From Chitinophagales bacterium (GTDB lineage: Bacteria; Bacteroidota; Bacteroidia; Chitinophagales; Chitinophagaceae), in NCBI GenBank assembly GCA_013298665.1, contig JAAFIK010000008.1, positions 1-64,000 of the forward strand: a stretch of DNA of 64,000 nt, read 5' to 3'. The notes beneath the pieces were generated by a model, which worked only from the letters and a program-made list of their open reading frames with translations, was not told the origin of the DNA and did not search any database. A program made the position numbers and the translations under genes. This document shows positions 53,191 to 63,638 of this stretch, in pieces; the stretch's first letter is position 1, and every line of letters begins with the position of its first letter.

Positions 53191-55863
53191 TCATAGTATC
53201 CAGGTGGCTTTTACCAGAATATTCAGCGGGCGTAAACGGATATAACTGCTTTCTGTATAGTTAAGGTTTGTGGAGGGTAATACAAAGCTTCGTGTATTCA
53301 GTAAGTTGGTGCCAACTAATTGCCATTCTGTTTTTTTACGTTTGTAACTGAGTGCTGCATTAATAAACCGGAAGTGATTGGCAGTACCATTCTGGTTGGT
53401 GCTTCCCCATTCGCCGGAAAGATTCATAAAAAGTTTATTTTTCACCAGGATGGCTGTTCCCTGTGCCTGTTGCATCCATAGTGCGGCAGGCCTGTTGTAG
53501 CCGCCTGTATTGCTGCGTATGCGTTGTACAGAGATTTCTGTATTGGTTTCAAGGTGCAGGAACGGAATGACCCGGGTAAACAGCTTTAACCGGGTATTGA
53601 GCATTTGATTGGCAAATGAAAAGCGTTTGCTGTTCTGGATACCGGGTGTTTGAAACTGGTTCAGTTGAATATTCCATTGCAGTCCGCCTTTCCACCGTGC
53701 AATATATTTACCGCTGCCGGCCAGTATGGTGATATACCTTTGGATATTGCGTTCTTCGAGATAGGTTTGGTTGACAAATATGCCGTTAAACTGATCGGCA
53801 GGAAGCAGGTTCCGGAGGGTGCGTATGTACACAATGGAAGCGTATGCCGACAGCCCTTTTAACGGATTATTAAAATTAGCACCGAATCCATTGCTCCAGG
53901 TATGTTGTATCAGAAACTGGTCTGTATAAGCTGTGAGGGTACGGTAGTCTGTAGCAATGAAACCGGAAAAGTTTTCCTGCCAGTTTACGGGTCTGATGTC
54001 CAGCCTGCTGTGTATCCGGAACGAATAGTTTCCCCATCGCCTTTGGATGGTTACTGATGGTAAGAAAAGCGGGATGGATTGGCGGGTGGTTATGCGGTTT
54101 GTGTTGTCGTTTTTTTGTATAAGCTGTACACCTGCCGGTACTTCCAGTTGAAGTTCATTTTTGCCAAATGGTTTTGTAAGGGCAATACCGGTTTGCAGCG
54201 AAAATATGCGGAACTGGTAATCATTTGCATAAGGGCTTGGTAATTTAACCTGTATGTTTCCTGAATCTTTCACCAGGGTTGAATAAATGTTTGTCCATTC
54301 CAGTTTAGTTTTTACAAACCATTGCCATAGCCATTTTCCTTTCAGCCTTTGTAAGACCAGTTTACTGTTGTTGCCAAATGTTTGCACGGGTACCTGCTGC
54401 CTGATAAAATTAAGGGGTTGGCTGGCATTCAGCACTGTTTCAAACACGCCCGGAAATACACTGAGTGCGGAACGGGCGTGGAAGTAGTCTGTATTGGATT
54501 CTGCACGGAGCAGGTAGCGCCCTCTCCTGTCTTTGTTTACTGTACTCAAACTGTATTTGATGTTCCAGAAGGGGTTGTCTGATTGCTGGCGCGAGGGGAA
54601 ACTGCCTGTGAGCCAGGTGTTTTGCCGTAGTGTATTGTACTGGATCCGTAAGCTGTGCCTGGTGTAATAGCCGGGCTTATTATCTTCGGCCTGTATAAAC
54701 GCGGTAATGCCCGATTGGCGTTGTGACCAGTTTTGGTATTCATTTACTTTAACTGTATCGGCCGGGAGAAAGAAAGCCCGTTCATTACCCAACTCATTTC
54801 GCCGTTTGTCGTAACTGGCCTGTATATTGATCCGCCATTTGACACCGGGTTTGCTTACTTTCAGCATATTGATATACGGCATAATGGTTTCATTAAACAA
54901 CCGTCTTTCTTCCTTCAAAAAGTCAAATGTGGGGCGTGGGATGGATAGCACAGGTGTGTTCCGCATTTGCGCATATGTTTTTTCCCAGTCGCCGGCGTCA
55001 AGCGTCAGTTCATTTAATTCCTTTGTTACATTGTGTCCGGTATTATTTGTTTTAATGGCATTGAGTGTTTGCAATTGCTGTACAAACTTCATGGCATTTG
55101 CTTCAAGGGCACCCATTGGCTGGGGCAGTCCCGTAGCGGTCATTACCTGTCCGCTCCATTTTTGTTTACCCTTCGCACTCAGTTTAAGGTTCAGGGCTAC
55201 TTCGTTTCTGCCCGTTATACTGTCTAATACTTTGATTGACTGGTGCCGCTCCCATACTTCAACCTGTTCTACAAGGGCTAACCGTATACTTTCATTGGCC
55301 ATATTATACTGATTGCCCAGCAGGTCTAAGCCTTCTATATAATAGCGGTTGATGGGGCGACCCTGGTAAGAAATCTGGCCATTCGCATTGATCTCCAGCC
55401 CGGGTATCTTATTGATTACATCCCCGATTACCCTGTCGTTGGCACCGGCAAAGGCAGATACCCGGTATTTCATCGTATCCCCGTTTCGCTGTATGGGAAG
55501 TGTTTTGACGGTAACCTCCGGCAGGTTGGGTATGTCTGCAGGAGAGAGGATGAGTGCATAATCCGATTTACCCTGTTCGATATATTGTACCTTTTTTTCA
55601 TAGAGCAGGTGTGTTACTTCAATATAGCACGAGTCTTTACTTACCGGTGTTGTCAGGCTGAACTGACCTGAAGTATTGGTAATGGCAAAACTGGTCACCT
55701 GCTTATTACCAGTCATTTTTAGTTGTACACTTGCTCCTGTAATGAAGAGTCCGGATTTGGTTTTTACCACCCCGGTAATGACTGGCTGTGTATATGCTGT
55801 CAATACCATGCTTACGATACCGGAAAAGAGGATAAGCGCCCTGGTAATAAAAAATGCTTTCAT
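53191..55863 (-). CDS. TonB-dependent-receptor-like outer membrane protein (carboxypeptidase regulatory-like N-terminus)
   Basis: VITGVVKTKSGLFITGASVQLKMTG...VIGDVINKIPGLEINANGQISYQGRPINRYYIEGLDLLGNQYN plug-like motif. Confidence 0.82.
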   Translation of the reverse strand: MKAFFITRALILFSGIVSMVLTAYTQPVITGVVKTKSGLFITGASVQLKMTGNKQVTSFAITNTSGQFSLTTPVSKDSCYIEVTHLLYEKKVQYIEQGKSDYALILSPADIPNLPEVTVKTLPIQRNGDTMKYRVSAFAGANDRVIGDVINKIPGLEINANGQISYQGRPINRYYIEGLDLLGNQYNMANESIRLALVEQVEVWERHQSIKVLDSITGRNEVALNLKLSAKGKQKWSGQVMTATGLPQPMGALEANAMKFVQQLQTLNAIKTNNTGHNVTKELNELTLDAGDWEKTYAQMRNTPVLSIPRPTFDFLKEERRLFNETIMPYINMLKVSKPGVKWRINIQASYDKRRNELGNERAFFLPADTVKVNEYQNWSQRQSGITAFIQAEDNKPGYYTRHSLRIQYNTLRQNTWLTGSFPSRQQSDNPFWNIKYSLSTVNKDRRGRYLLRAESNTDYFHARSALSVFPGVFETVLNASQPLNFIRQQVPVQTFGNNSKLVLQRLKGKWLWQWFVKTKLEWTNIYSTLVKDSGNIQVKLPSPYANDYQFRIFSLQTGIALTKPFGKNELQLEVPAGVQLIQKNDNTNRITTRQSIPLFLPSVTIQRRWGNYSFRIHSRLDIRPVNWQENFSGFIATDYRTLTAYTDQFLIQHTWSNGFGANFNNPLKGLSAYASIVYIRTLRNLLPADQFNGIFVNQTYLEERNIQRYITILAGSGKYIARWKGGLQWNIQLNQFQTPGIQNSKRFSFANQMLNTRLKLFTRVIPFLHLETNTEISVQRIRSNTGGYNRPAALWMQQAQGTAILVKNKLFMNLSGEWGSTNQNGTANHFRFINAALSYKRKKTEWQLVGTNLLNTRSFVLPSTNLNYTESSYIRLRPLNILVKATWIL

Positions 55864-55917
55864 GCTATGTATATCAGTATTACCCGACCGGTGGGGAAGC
55901 GTAAATAAGCCCGATGT

Positions 55918-56742
55918 TTATTTATCCTCCAGCTCAATCGGATTAAACTTCTTCATGCCCTGAAATGTTGCGCCAGCACCTGTGTTCGTTGGCGAAAAAC
56001 TAACACCTGGTGAAACTGTATTCAGGAAACCTGCCGGATCCTCCGCCTTCATGCGGCGCAGTTTTGCAAATTCCGGGTAGGTGGTACTCCTGATGTCTGT
56101 AACGATGATCTTACGCATGGCTACCGAACGGCCGGTAAATTTTTCTATTGCTGCACACTCGTAGGTATAGTGTTGAGCTGCGTCATATACTTTGAGGATT
56201 AATCCCGGCAACCCGTTTAATTTCCAGGGTCCGGCTGGCAGGGAAATTTCCGGGCAATACCAGGCAACGAAATCACGTCCGCGGAACCTTGTTGTGGCTT
56301 TTTGTACCAGCAAACCCAGCACACGGGCAGTATCCGGCTGTAGTGTCCAATTATACAGCGGCAACTTCTCTTCATACCCAAAATAAACGCCGAGATTGTC
56401 TAATATTTTCATGGAAGCCTGGCCAAAGCGGTATTCGGCCTGAAAACCGGCATTTTTTGTTTTGTATTTAAAAAGATTGCCCATGATCTCTTCAGCGGGT
56501 ACACCATTCGTGCGGTCAGCAGCATAAAGTGAATCGCCCTCCCTGCGCATAGGATCGTAAAAATATGCGCCAGTAGTGGAAACATCTAAGTAAAAAAATG
56601 CCTGAATTTTACGATCTGGTGTTTCGAGGTTGGGTGTCCCTGTAAAGCGGTAAGAGGCTCTTAAAACAAGGGTATTGGCATCCTGTGCGGTGAGTATAAG
56701 GCTGCTTAGCATCAGCGCAGCGATTGATGTGATTTTTTTCAT
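55918..56742 (-). CDS. GLPGLI family protein
   Basis: Contains LNGLPGLILKVYDAAQHYTYEC. Confidence 0.85.
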   Translation of the reverse strand: MKKITSIAALMLSSLILTAQDANTLVLRASYRFTGTPNLETPDRKIQAFFYLDVSTTGAYFYDPMRREGDSLYAADRTNGVPAEEIMGNLFKYKTKNAGFQAEYRFGQASMKILDNLGVYFGYEEKLPLYNWTLQPDTARVLGLLVQKATTRFRGRDFVAWYCPEISLPAGPWKLNGLPGLILKVYDAAQHYTYECAAIEKFTGRSVAMRKIIVTDIRSTTYPEFAKLRRMKAEDPAGFLNTVSPGVSFSPTNTGAGATFQGMKKFNPIELEDK

Positions 56743-56906
56743 ATACATATGTTGATCAATTGTACTGGTTATACTGCTGATTATTAGTTTTAATCAACGG
56801 GTAATATTTATATGTTGTAAATATACAATTTTTATTGGCTATTATTTTTGGTGAGGCTATGCTTCTTACGCATTACGTACACTTCACCTGGTGTATTGTA
56901 TAATGC

Positions 56907-56947
56907 TAAGTGCAAAGCCTTAGTTTACATATAAGGCTTTGCACTTA
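56907..56947. terminator. Strong perfect 16-bp stem-loop (probable terminator of the small peptide gene)
   Basis: TAAGTGCAAAGCCTTA-gtttacata-TAAGGCTTTGCACTTA. Confidence 0.6.
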
Positions 56948-56975
56948 AAAATACTAATACATCAGGCGGTATGGA

Positions 56976-57230
56976 TTAACATACAATGCCATCAATAATT
57001 AATGCAGCATCAATGAGGTCTCCAACTGTGGAGCAACTGCAACACATCGTACCCGATATACCGCAGGAAGTGGTGAGTCCTACACAAACCGCTTTTTTAG
57101 ACGCTGTTGCCTTTTGAGCAACCGGTGCTTTTGCGGCAGGTGCTTTTGTTGCTTTTACTGTTGATTTACCGGCAAAGGCTGAAACGGAAAATACGGTTAC
57201 AGCGAAGATGGACAGAATGAAATGTTTCAT
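56976..57230 (-). CDS. Small secreted Ala/Lys-rich, C-terminally Cys-rich peptide
   Basis: MKHFILSIFAVTVFSVSAFAGKSTVKATKAPAAKAPVAQKATASKKAVCVGLTTSCGISGTMCCSCSTVGDLIDAALIIDGIVC; clear signal peptide. Confidence 0.65.
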   Translation of the reverse strand: MKHFILSIFAVTVFSVSAFAGKSTVKATKAPAAKAPVAQKATASKKAVCVGLTTSCGISGTMCCSCSTVGDLIDAALIIDGIVC

Positions 57231-57412
57231 AATAACAATAGGTTTAAAATTGAAATTGCCATTTGTGACAGGCTGGCAAAGAATACCTGTTTACCGGTGT
57301 TGCGTGATAGAAGGGTGAGTTTCTGCAGAAAGAACGAATGTACATTTAAATAAAGCAGTTAATACTGCTTCGCTATTCTATTTTATGCTTTTTTTGCATA
57401 AAATATGAATAT

Positions 57413-57748
57413 ATGCCGCAATCAATGATCAAAACCCTGCGCAGGAAAATGCGCCTGACACAGAAAACAATGGCACACCAATTGCACATCAGCCAGAGTG
57501 CATATTCCAGGGTAGAAAATAACCAAACCGCTTTGCATATGGATATGGCTCATGCGATTGCTGCTATCCTTCATTGCCCCGTTGAAACCCTATTGCCGGA
57601 TAATGATATTGCAGAGGTAAAATCTTCGCCGTATCTTTATACAGGAAATTTTGCAGGTACCACAGCGCTGGCATTATTGATTGAAAACATTATCGACCAG
57701 CGTATTGCCGAGTTGAAACAGTGGTTACTGAAGGAGTTGCATCAATGA
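57413..57748 (+). CDS. XRE-family helix-turn-helix regulator
   Basis: IKTLRRKMRLTQKTMAHQLHISQSAYSRVENNQTALHMDMAHAIAAIL. Confidence 0.85.
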   Translation: MPQSMIKTLRRKMRLTQKTMAHQLHISQSAYSRVENNQTALHMDMAHAIAAILHCPVETLLPDNDIAEVKSSPYLYTGNFAGTTALALLIENIIDQRIAELKQWLLKELHQ

Positions 57749-57882
57749 AAAAAATGGATAACTTATATTATACGTTTACTCCGTCAATTGACATCGTATA
57801 TGCATAAGCTATGTACCTTCCGGTTACTTCGCTGTGAAGCCCTTTATTGCCTCCTGAGCCATATTATCTTCCTGTATCAAAT

Positions 57883-57928
57883 CATTTAAAGTACCGGTAA
57901 AGTTTTACCGGTCAGTTGCCTTTAAATG
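57883..57928 (+). promoter_or_regulatory. Compound stem-loop in the leader of the GG-leader peptide gene
   Basis: Outer stem CATTTAAAG/CTTTAAATG enclosing inner stem ACCGGTAAA-gt-TTTACCGGT, both perfect. Confidence 0.65.
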
Positions 57929-57982
57929 AAAAATATACGATGCGGTTTGCAACTGCCGCATCAAAACACTAAATTGTTTACA

Positions 57983-58195
57983 ATGAAAAAATTGTCAAGG
58001 TCAGAAATGCAGAATCTGCTGGGTGGACTTAAAGCGCCACCACCAAGCGGATGCTATGGCGTAGGTGTTGTTTGCATCTACCCCTATCCCGATGTGGATC
58101 ATGCTTGTTGCGGCGGATTGGACTGTGTTCCGCTGAATCCTTCGGCGCCTAATGGCACACGCAGTTGTCGTGTTGCTTTGGTTGTCGATCCTTGA
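57983..58195 (+). CDS. Small peptide precursor with double-Gly-type leader and Cys-rich core (bacteriocin/RiPP-like candidate)
   Basis: MKKLSRSEMQNLLGG|LKAPPPSGCYGVGVVCIYPYPDVDHACCGGLDCVPLNPSAPNGTRSCRVALVVDP; leader resembles Bacteroidota MKKLSRxEMKxxxGG leaders. Confidence 0.7.
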   Translation: MKKLSRSEMQNLLGGLKAPPPSGCYGVGVVCIYPYPDVDHACCGGLDCVPLNPSAPNGTRSCRVALVVDP

Positions 58196-58208
58196 GCATT
58201 AATGGGTC

Positions 58209-58239
58209 AAAACGGGGGATCATTCTTCCCCCGTTTTTT
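58209..58239 (+). terminator. Rho-independent terminator
   Basis: AAAACGGGGGA-tcattct-TCCCCCGTTTTTT. Confidence 0.85.
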
Positions 58240-58421
58240 ATTATGCTACCCCTCTGTTCCGGCTCTATATAATCCGCTATTTTTCTTTATCCTTCAACTA
58301 CCGGCTTCATGCCAGCCTGTCAGGTGACAGGTATTTGGTAGCCCAAACGGACAGCACCACATTTTTCGGGAGATTTCATTACCTTACCCTACTATTTTGT
58401 TATACATAATCATCAATACAA

Positions 58422-58874
58422 ATGTGGAAGCAAATCCTGAATGCCGGGTTGCTTGCCGGCAGTCTTGATATTACTGCGGCTTGTATCAACGCTTATCTGT
58501 CGGGTAAGGTAATGCCCGACCGCCTGTTGAAATTTATTGCCAGTGGTGTATTCGGCAAAGCAGCATTCTCCGGCGGATATGGTATGCTGGCGTGGGGACT
58601 GTTCTTTCACTTCCTGATCGCTTTTTCCTGTACCATTGTCTTCTTTATACTCTACCCGAAAATACCTTTTCTGCGACAAAGCCATATCGTCAACAGCCTG
58701 TGTATTGGTATAGTTGCGTGGGCAGTTACCAATCTTATTGTTATGCCCCTGAGCCATACGCCAAAAATTCCTTTTGCTGCGGGCAAGGTTGCGGTTGCCA
58801 TTGGTATCCTCGTTGTATGTATCGGTCTTCCCCTGTCCATTTTAGCCGGGCGGTATTATAAGGGTACCCGATAG
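58422..58874 (+). CDS. Hypothetical integral membrane protein
   Basis: 150 aa with about 4 hydrophobic segments; clean ORF. Confidence 0.65.
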   Translation: MWKQILNAGLLAGSLDITAACINAYLSGKVMPDRLLKFIASGVFGKAAFSGGYGMLAWGLFFHFLIAFSCTIVFFILYPKIPFLRQSHIVNSLCIGIVAWAVTNLIVMPLSHTPKIPFAAGKVAVAIGILVVCIGLPLSILAGRYYKGTR

Positions 58875-59048
58875 ATAGCACACCGTCGTTAGCGGTTTTG
58901 CTGAAGCCGGGATTTTGGAAAAAATGCTAACAATATTGCAACCCGTCTTTTCCCCGTCTCTGCCCGATGTCTGCCCCGGGAGTTATAGAAGATCGTTCCC
59001 GTAGTAACCCCGTGTTTTCTCCCAGGTTTCCGGATACCGGAGTCAGTA

Positions 59049-61802
59049 CTACTCCAATACGGGTCTTAACCATTTCTCTGCGGTATCGGGCGGCATTGCT
59101 TTGCGCCGGGCATAGTCGGTCAACTGGTCGCGGTCGATTTTACCGAGGCCAAAATACTTACTGTCGGGATGGGCGATGTACCAGCCACAAACCGATGATG
59201 CCGGGTACATGGCGAGCGACTCGGTGAGGTGGATACCCGTTTGGGCTTCCCCGCCGAGCAGGTCAAAGAGTTTATACTTTTCGGTATGGTCGGGACAGGC
59301 GGGATAGCCTGGTGCGGGTCGGATGCCCTGGTAGTTTTCGCGGATCAGGTCTTCGTTGCTCAGGGTTTCGTTGGCAGCATAACCCCAAAATTCTTTGCGG
59401 GTGCGCTCGTGCAGAAGTTCGGCAAAAGCTTCTGCAAGGCGGTCGGCCAGCGCCTGAAGGATGATCTTATTGTAATCGTCGTGCTGGGCTTCGAAACGCC
59501 GGATATGTGTATCAATGCCCTGTATGGTTACACTAAAAGCGCCAATGTAGTCGGTATAACCGGCATCAGCAGGGGCGATAAAATCAGCGAGGGAGAGGTT
59601 GGGCTGCCCGGCGGCTTTCTTTGCCTGCTGGCGCAGAAATTCGAGGTGAACGGGCTGCTCTTCCTGCTGCAAAGTGACGGTATCGGGTGCTGTGCGGTTG
59701 GCCTTCCAGAAACCGATGGTGCCTTTCGCAGTAAGCCATTGCTCAGCAATCAGTTGTTCGAGTAAACGCCTGGCATCTTCGTACAACCTGGTGGCTTCCG
59801 TACCAATAACCGGGTCGCTGAGCAATTGCGGAAACTTGCCGTGCATCTCCCAGGCAATAAAGAAAGGTTGCCAGTCGATAAAACGGGCAATGGCTGCAAG
59901 GTCGTAGGCGGCAAATGTTTTTGTGCCGGTAAAGCCGGGTATGGTGGGCTGGTAGCCGGCCCAGTTGATGACCGCCGGATTTTGCCGGGCTTCAGCAAAA
60001 CGGAGGAATGTCTTTGCGGTTTTTTTATTGGCAAAATCGTCTGCCAGTTTCAGGTACTCTTCATTTACCTGACCCAGAAAAGCTGGTTTCTGCTCGTTGC
60101 TGAGCAGGCTTCCGGCTACGGTTACGCTACGCGAGGCATCGAGTACGTGCACCACCCCGTTGCCGTATTGCGGGGCAATCTTTACTGCAGTGTGCATCCG
60201 CGAGGTGGTAGCGCCACCGATGAGCAGGGGCTGCTGCATATTGCGTCGCTTCATTTCGTGGGCAATATGCACCATTTCATCGAGTGATGGGGTAATCAGG
60301 CCGCTGAGTCCGATGATGTCCACGTTTTCCTTCTGTGCAGTATCGAGTATTTTATCTGCAGATACCATTACACCCAGGTCGATGATGTCGTAGCCGTTAC
60401 AACCCAATACCACGCCTACAATATTTTTCCCGATGTCGTGTACATCGCCTTTTACGGTAGCCAGCAGTATTTTTGCTGCACTGCTGCTCTCTGTACCGAG
60501 GGTGCCTGCAAGGCGGCGTTCTTCTTTTTCAGCTTCTATATATGGGGTCAGTACGGCCACACTTTTCTTCATTACCCTTGCACTTTTCACCACCTGCGGC
60601 AGAAACATTTTACCCGCTCCAAAGAGGTCGCCCACAATGTTCATACCATCCATCAGCGGCCCTTCAATCACGTCTAACGGGCGTGGATATTTCAGTCTTG
60701 CTTCTTCAGTGTCTGCATCAATATATGCTGTTATGCCATTCACCAGCGAATGTGCCAGTCTTTTTTCCACAGGCTCGTTGCGCCAGCTTTCATCCCTGAT
60801 GGTTTCCTTACCCCTGGCCCGTACGGTTTCCGCAAAGCCAATCAGTTTTTCTGTGGCTTCATTGTTGTCGTTGTTGCGGTTGAGGATCACGTCTTCGCAG
60901 AGGTTGCGCAGGGTAGGTTCTATCTCATCGTAGATCACGAGCTGCCCGGCATTGACAATGCCCATGTCCATACCTGCTCTGATGGCATGGTAGAGAAAGA
61001 CGGCGTGCATGGCTTCGCGTACATGGTCGTTGCCGCGAAATGAGAAAGAAAGGTTGCTCACTCCACCACTGATTTTAACCAGGGGGTATTGCTGTTTGAT
61101 GATACGTGTGGCTTCAATAAAATCCACCCCGTAGTTATTGTGCTCTTCCAGCCCCGTGGCTACGGCGAAGACGTTAAGGTCGAAAATGATGTCCTGCGGA
61201 GGGAAACCTACCTGTTGGGTAAGGATGGTATAAGCGCGCTGGCTGATGGCAACTTTACGGGCCATGGTATCGGCTTGTCCCTGTTCGTCAAAAGCCATAA
61301 CGATAACAGCAGCGCCATAACTTCTGCAGATAATGGCCTGTTCGATAAACTTGTCTTCGCCTTCCTTCATGGAGATGGAGTTGACAATACACTTGCCCTG
61401 TACACATTTCAGTCCCGCTTCGATGATGGAAAACTTGGACGAATCGATCATGACGGGTATGCGCGCGATATCGGGTTCGCTCTGGAGGAGGTTGAGAAAG
61501 GTAACCATGGCTTTTTCGCCATCGAGCAGGGCGTCATCCATATTAACGTCGATCACCTGTGCGCCGTTTTCTACCTGCTGGCGGGCTACAGAGAGGGCTT
61601 CTTCGTACAGACCTTCCCGGATAAGACGGGCAAATTTTTTACTGCCGGTAACGTTGGTTCGTTCCCCTACGTTGACAAAGTTGGTTTCGGGACGAACCAC
61701 CAGTGGTTCAAGTCCGCTCAGCCGGAGAAAGGGTTTGATGTGTATGCGTTCACTCATGCTTTTAATCTGGGTTTGGGTAAGTTCAGGCCAGTGCTGTTTC
61801 AA
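59049..61802 (-). CDS. metH: Methionine synthase, pterin-binding/cobalamin-binding/activation part (MetH C-terminal portion as a separate gene)
   Basis: [51 protein letters not shown] (B12 DxHxxG), C-terminal FGYxANE-like WGYAANETL...[15 protein letters not shown]. Confidence 0.92.
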   Translation of the reverse strand: MKQHWPELTQTQIKSMSERIHIKPFLRLSGLEPLVVRPETNFVNVGERTNVTGSKKFARLIREGLYEEALSVARQQVENGAQVIDVNMDDALLDGEKAMVTFLNLLQSEPDIARIPVMIDSSKFSIIEAGLKCVQGKCIVNSISMKEGEDKFIEQAIICRSYGAAVIVMAFDEQGQADTMARKVAISQRAYTILTQQVGFPPQDIIFDLNVFAVATGLEEHNNYGVDFIEATRIIKQQYPLVKISGGVSNLSFSFRGNDHVREAMHAVFLYHAIRAGMDMGIVNAGQLVIYDEIEPTLRNLCEDVILNRNNDNNEATEKLIGFAETVRARGKETIRDESWRNEPVEKRLAHSLVNGITAYIDADTEEARLKYPRPLDVIEGPLMDGMNIVGDLFGAGKMFLPQVVKSARVMKKSVAVLTPYIEAEKEERRLAGTLGTESSSAAKILLATVKGDVHDIGKNIVGVVLGCNGYDIIDLGVMVSADKILDTAQKENVDIIGLSGLITPSLDEMVHIAHEMKRRNMQQPLLIGGATTSRMHTAVKIAPQYGNGVVHVLDASRSVTVAGSLLSNEQKPAFLGQVNEEYLKLADDFANKKTAKTFLRFAEARQNPAVINWAGYQPTIPGFTGTKTFAAYDLAAIARFIDWQPFFIAWEMHGKFPQLLSDPVIGTEATRLYEDARRLLEQLIAEQWLTAKGTIGFWKANRTAPDTVTLQQEEQPVHLEFLRQQAKKAAGQPNLSLADFIAPADAGYTDYIGAFSVTIQGIDTHIRRFEAQHDDYNKIILQALADRLAEAFAELLHERTRKEFWGYAANETLSNEDLIRENYQGIRPAPGYPACPDHTEKYKLFDLLGGEAQTGIHLTESLAMYPASSVCGWYIAHPDSKYFGLGKIDRDQLTDYARRKAMPPDTAEKWLRPVLE

Positions 61803-62805
61803 TTACGGGCAACTGGCGTGGAGCCATTTTTTTTACGTGTTCGGCAATATGGCGGATATGATCGGGTGTGGTGCCGCAACAGCCACCCACAATATTGACA
61901 AAACCCTCCTGCGCCCATTCTTCTATAAAATGTGCGGTTTCTTCCGGCTGTTCGTCGTACTCACCCATGGCATTGGGCAAGCCTGCATTGGGGTATGCTG
62001 AGGTATAACAAACGGCAATCTGGCTCAGTTCCTCGATGTGGCTGCGCATGTCGGCAGCACCCAGTGCGCAGTTGAGGCCGATACTGAGGGGATTGGCGTG
62101 CATGACCGATGTATAGAAGGCTTCCAGTGTTTGTCCGCTCAGCGTCCGGCCCGATGCATCCGTAATGGTACCGCTGATCATAATGGGCAATTCGGGGCGT
62201 TGGTGGGTACGGAAAAACTGTTTGGCTGCGTATATGGCTGCCTTGGCATTGAGGGTATCAAAAATGGTTTCGATGAGCAGCAGGTCAACGCCGCCTTCCA
62301 CCAAACCTTTGATTTGCTCAGTATAGGCCAGCGCCACTTCATCAAAGGTAACAGCCCGGTAACCGGGGTTGTTGACATCGGGTGAAAGGGAAAGGGTTTT
62401 GTTGAGCGGCCCGATTGCGCCTGCCACAAACCGTGGTTTGGCCGGGTTTATGGCCGTATATTCGTCTGCTGCTGCACGGGCACACCGGGCTGAAGCCACA
62501 TTCATTTCAAAGGCAATGGCCTGCATGTCATAATCGGCCTGTGCAATAGTGGTGCTGCTGAAGGTATTGGTTTCGATGATATCGGCTCCTGCATCAAGGT
62601 ACTGTTTATGGATAGCGGTAATAATCCCGGGCTGCGTGATGCTGAGCAGGTCATTATTACCCTTAACATCGGTATGCCAGTCTGCAAAGCGTTCGCCACG
62701 ATAATCGGCTTCCTCCAGCTTATGCCGTTGGATCATGGTACCCATGGCACCGTCAATGATGAGGATACGCTCCTTCAAACAATCCTGAATGGTTTGCATA
62801 TACAT
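61783..62805 (-). CDS. Homocysteine S-methyltransferase domain of split methionine synthase
   Basis: [40 protein letters not shown]...[19 protein letters not shown]...[20 protein letters not shown] (Zn-binding GGCCGT). Upstream of and overlapping the larger metH gene by 20 nt. Confidence 0.9.
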   Translation of the reverse strand: MYMQTIQDCLKERILIIDGAMGTMIQRHKLEEADYRGERFADWHTDVKGNNDLLSITQPGIITAIHKQYLDAGADIIETNTFSSTTIAQADYDMQAIAFEMNVASARCARAAADEYTAINPAKPRFVAGAIGPLNKTLSLSPDVNNPGYRAVTFDEVALAYTEQIKGLVEGGVDLLLIETIFDTLNAKAAIYAAKQFFRTHQRPELPIMISGTITDASGRTLSGQTLEAFYTSVMHANPLSIGLNCALGAADMRSHIEELSQIAVCYTSAYPNAGLPNAMGEYDEQPEETAHFIEEWAQEGFVNIVGGCCGTTPDHIRHIAEHVKKMAPRQLPVIETALA

Positions 62806-62944
62806 TAGTTTTAACTGAAATATCAACGAAGCAGAACGGGACGTACCCGTATCGTAATCGTTTATTAGTTCAGTTGTTGCAGTATGAACAGGTTGAACAA
62901 TAAACAAATCCACCTGAAAGATGGGAACAAAGTTAATACAGAAA

Positions 62945-62969
62945 AGCCGTAGCACCAAATGCTACGGCC
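62945..62969 (-). terminator. Terminator-like hairpin downstream of the 63018-63413 gene
   Basis: GCCGTAGCA-ccaaa-TGCTACGGC; on the - strand followed by TTTT. Confidence 0.6.
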
Positions 62970-63017
62970 TGATGGGGGATGCCCGATTGTCTTATTTTGA
63001 TGATTTTCCCGGAATAA

Positions 63018-63413
63018 TCAGTTCCGGACAAATTCTAATTTATCGTCTTGTGCCGGATTGTCGTCTTTCAGTTTGATGAGGGTGGTGGTTTTTTCGAGTC
63101 GCAGCCAATCGTCATTGAGTTCGCTCAAAAGGGGATGTGTACCGAAATCGATGATCAGCTTGCTGCTGGTTTCGCTCCAGGTACCCGTAACAACGGAAAC
63201 GCCCTTGGTGGCGGTTACCTGTCCGGTAGATTTGAATTCAAAACTGTAGCCACTGAATTTGGCTGTTTCATCACTGTTGTCCCAATACAAGCTTACTTTC
63301 CAATTACCGGTAATATTACCCGTTGTACCGGCGGTATCATCATTTTTGGAACAGGTGGAAGCGGTTAATGTGTGTACCACCAAAATGGCTGCTATGGCTT
63401 TTAATAATTTCAT
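63018..63413 (-). CDS. Hypothetical lipocalin-like secreted lipoprotein
   Basis: N-terminal hydrophobic segment ending TASTCSKND; ITGNWKVSLYWDNSDETAKFSGYSFEFKSTGQVTA. Confidence 0.65.
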   Translation of the reverse strand: MKLLKAIAAILVVHTLTASTCSKNDDTAGTTGNITGNWKVSLYWDNSDETAKFSGYSFEFKSTGQVTATKGVSVVTGTWSETSSKLIIDFGTHPLLSELNDDWLRLEKTTTLIKLKDDNPAQDDKLEFVRN

Positions 63414-63638
63414 GATGTCTGGCTTTTACGTGAATGATTATATTGTTGTTGTAAAAGTAATGCGCGGGGGCGGCGGTAGCAAAGGATTGTAACTGAGCAG
63501 GGATTTTTGGGAGCTGAAGCAGTACCCGGTACTCAGAGAAGTAAGGTATAAGATTTAAGATAAGCCCTTCCTGATACTTGCTGCTTCTCATCCTGCTACT
63601 GTTCCGGATTTGAGCTGAAGCCGGCCAGGTACAGCGTA

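Noticed and set aside
57926-57982. ATG at 57926 as start of the small peptide
   Set aside because: It falls inside a perfect stem-loop, and ATG 57983 gives a canonical MKKLSRSEMQNLLGG leader.
61089-61898. 269-aa ORF (+) opposite metH, and 59229..59765 (+)
   Set aside because: Opposite strand carries clear MetH motifs; these are shadow ORFs.
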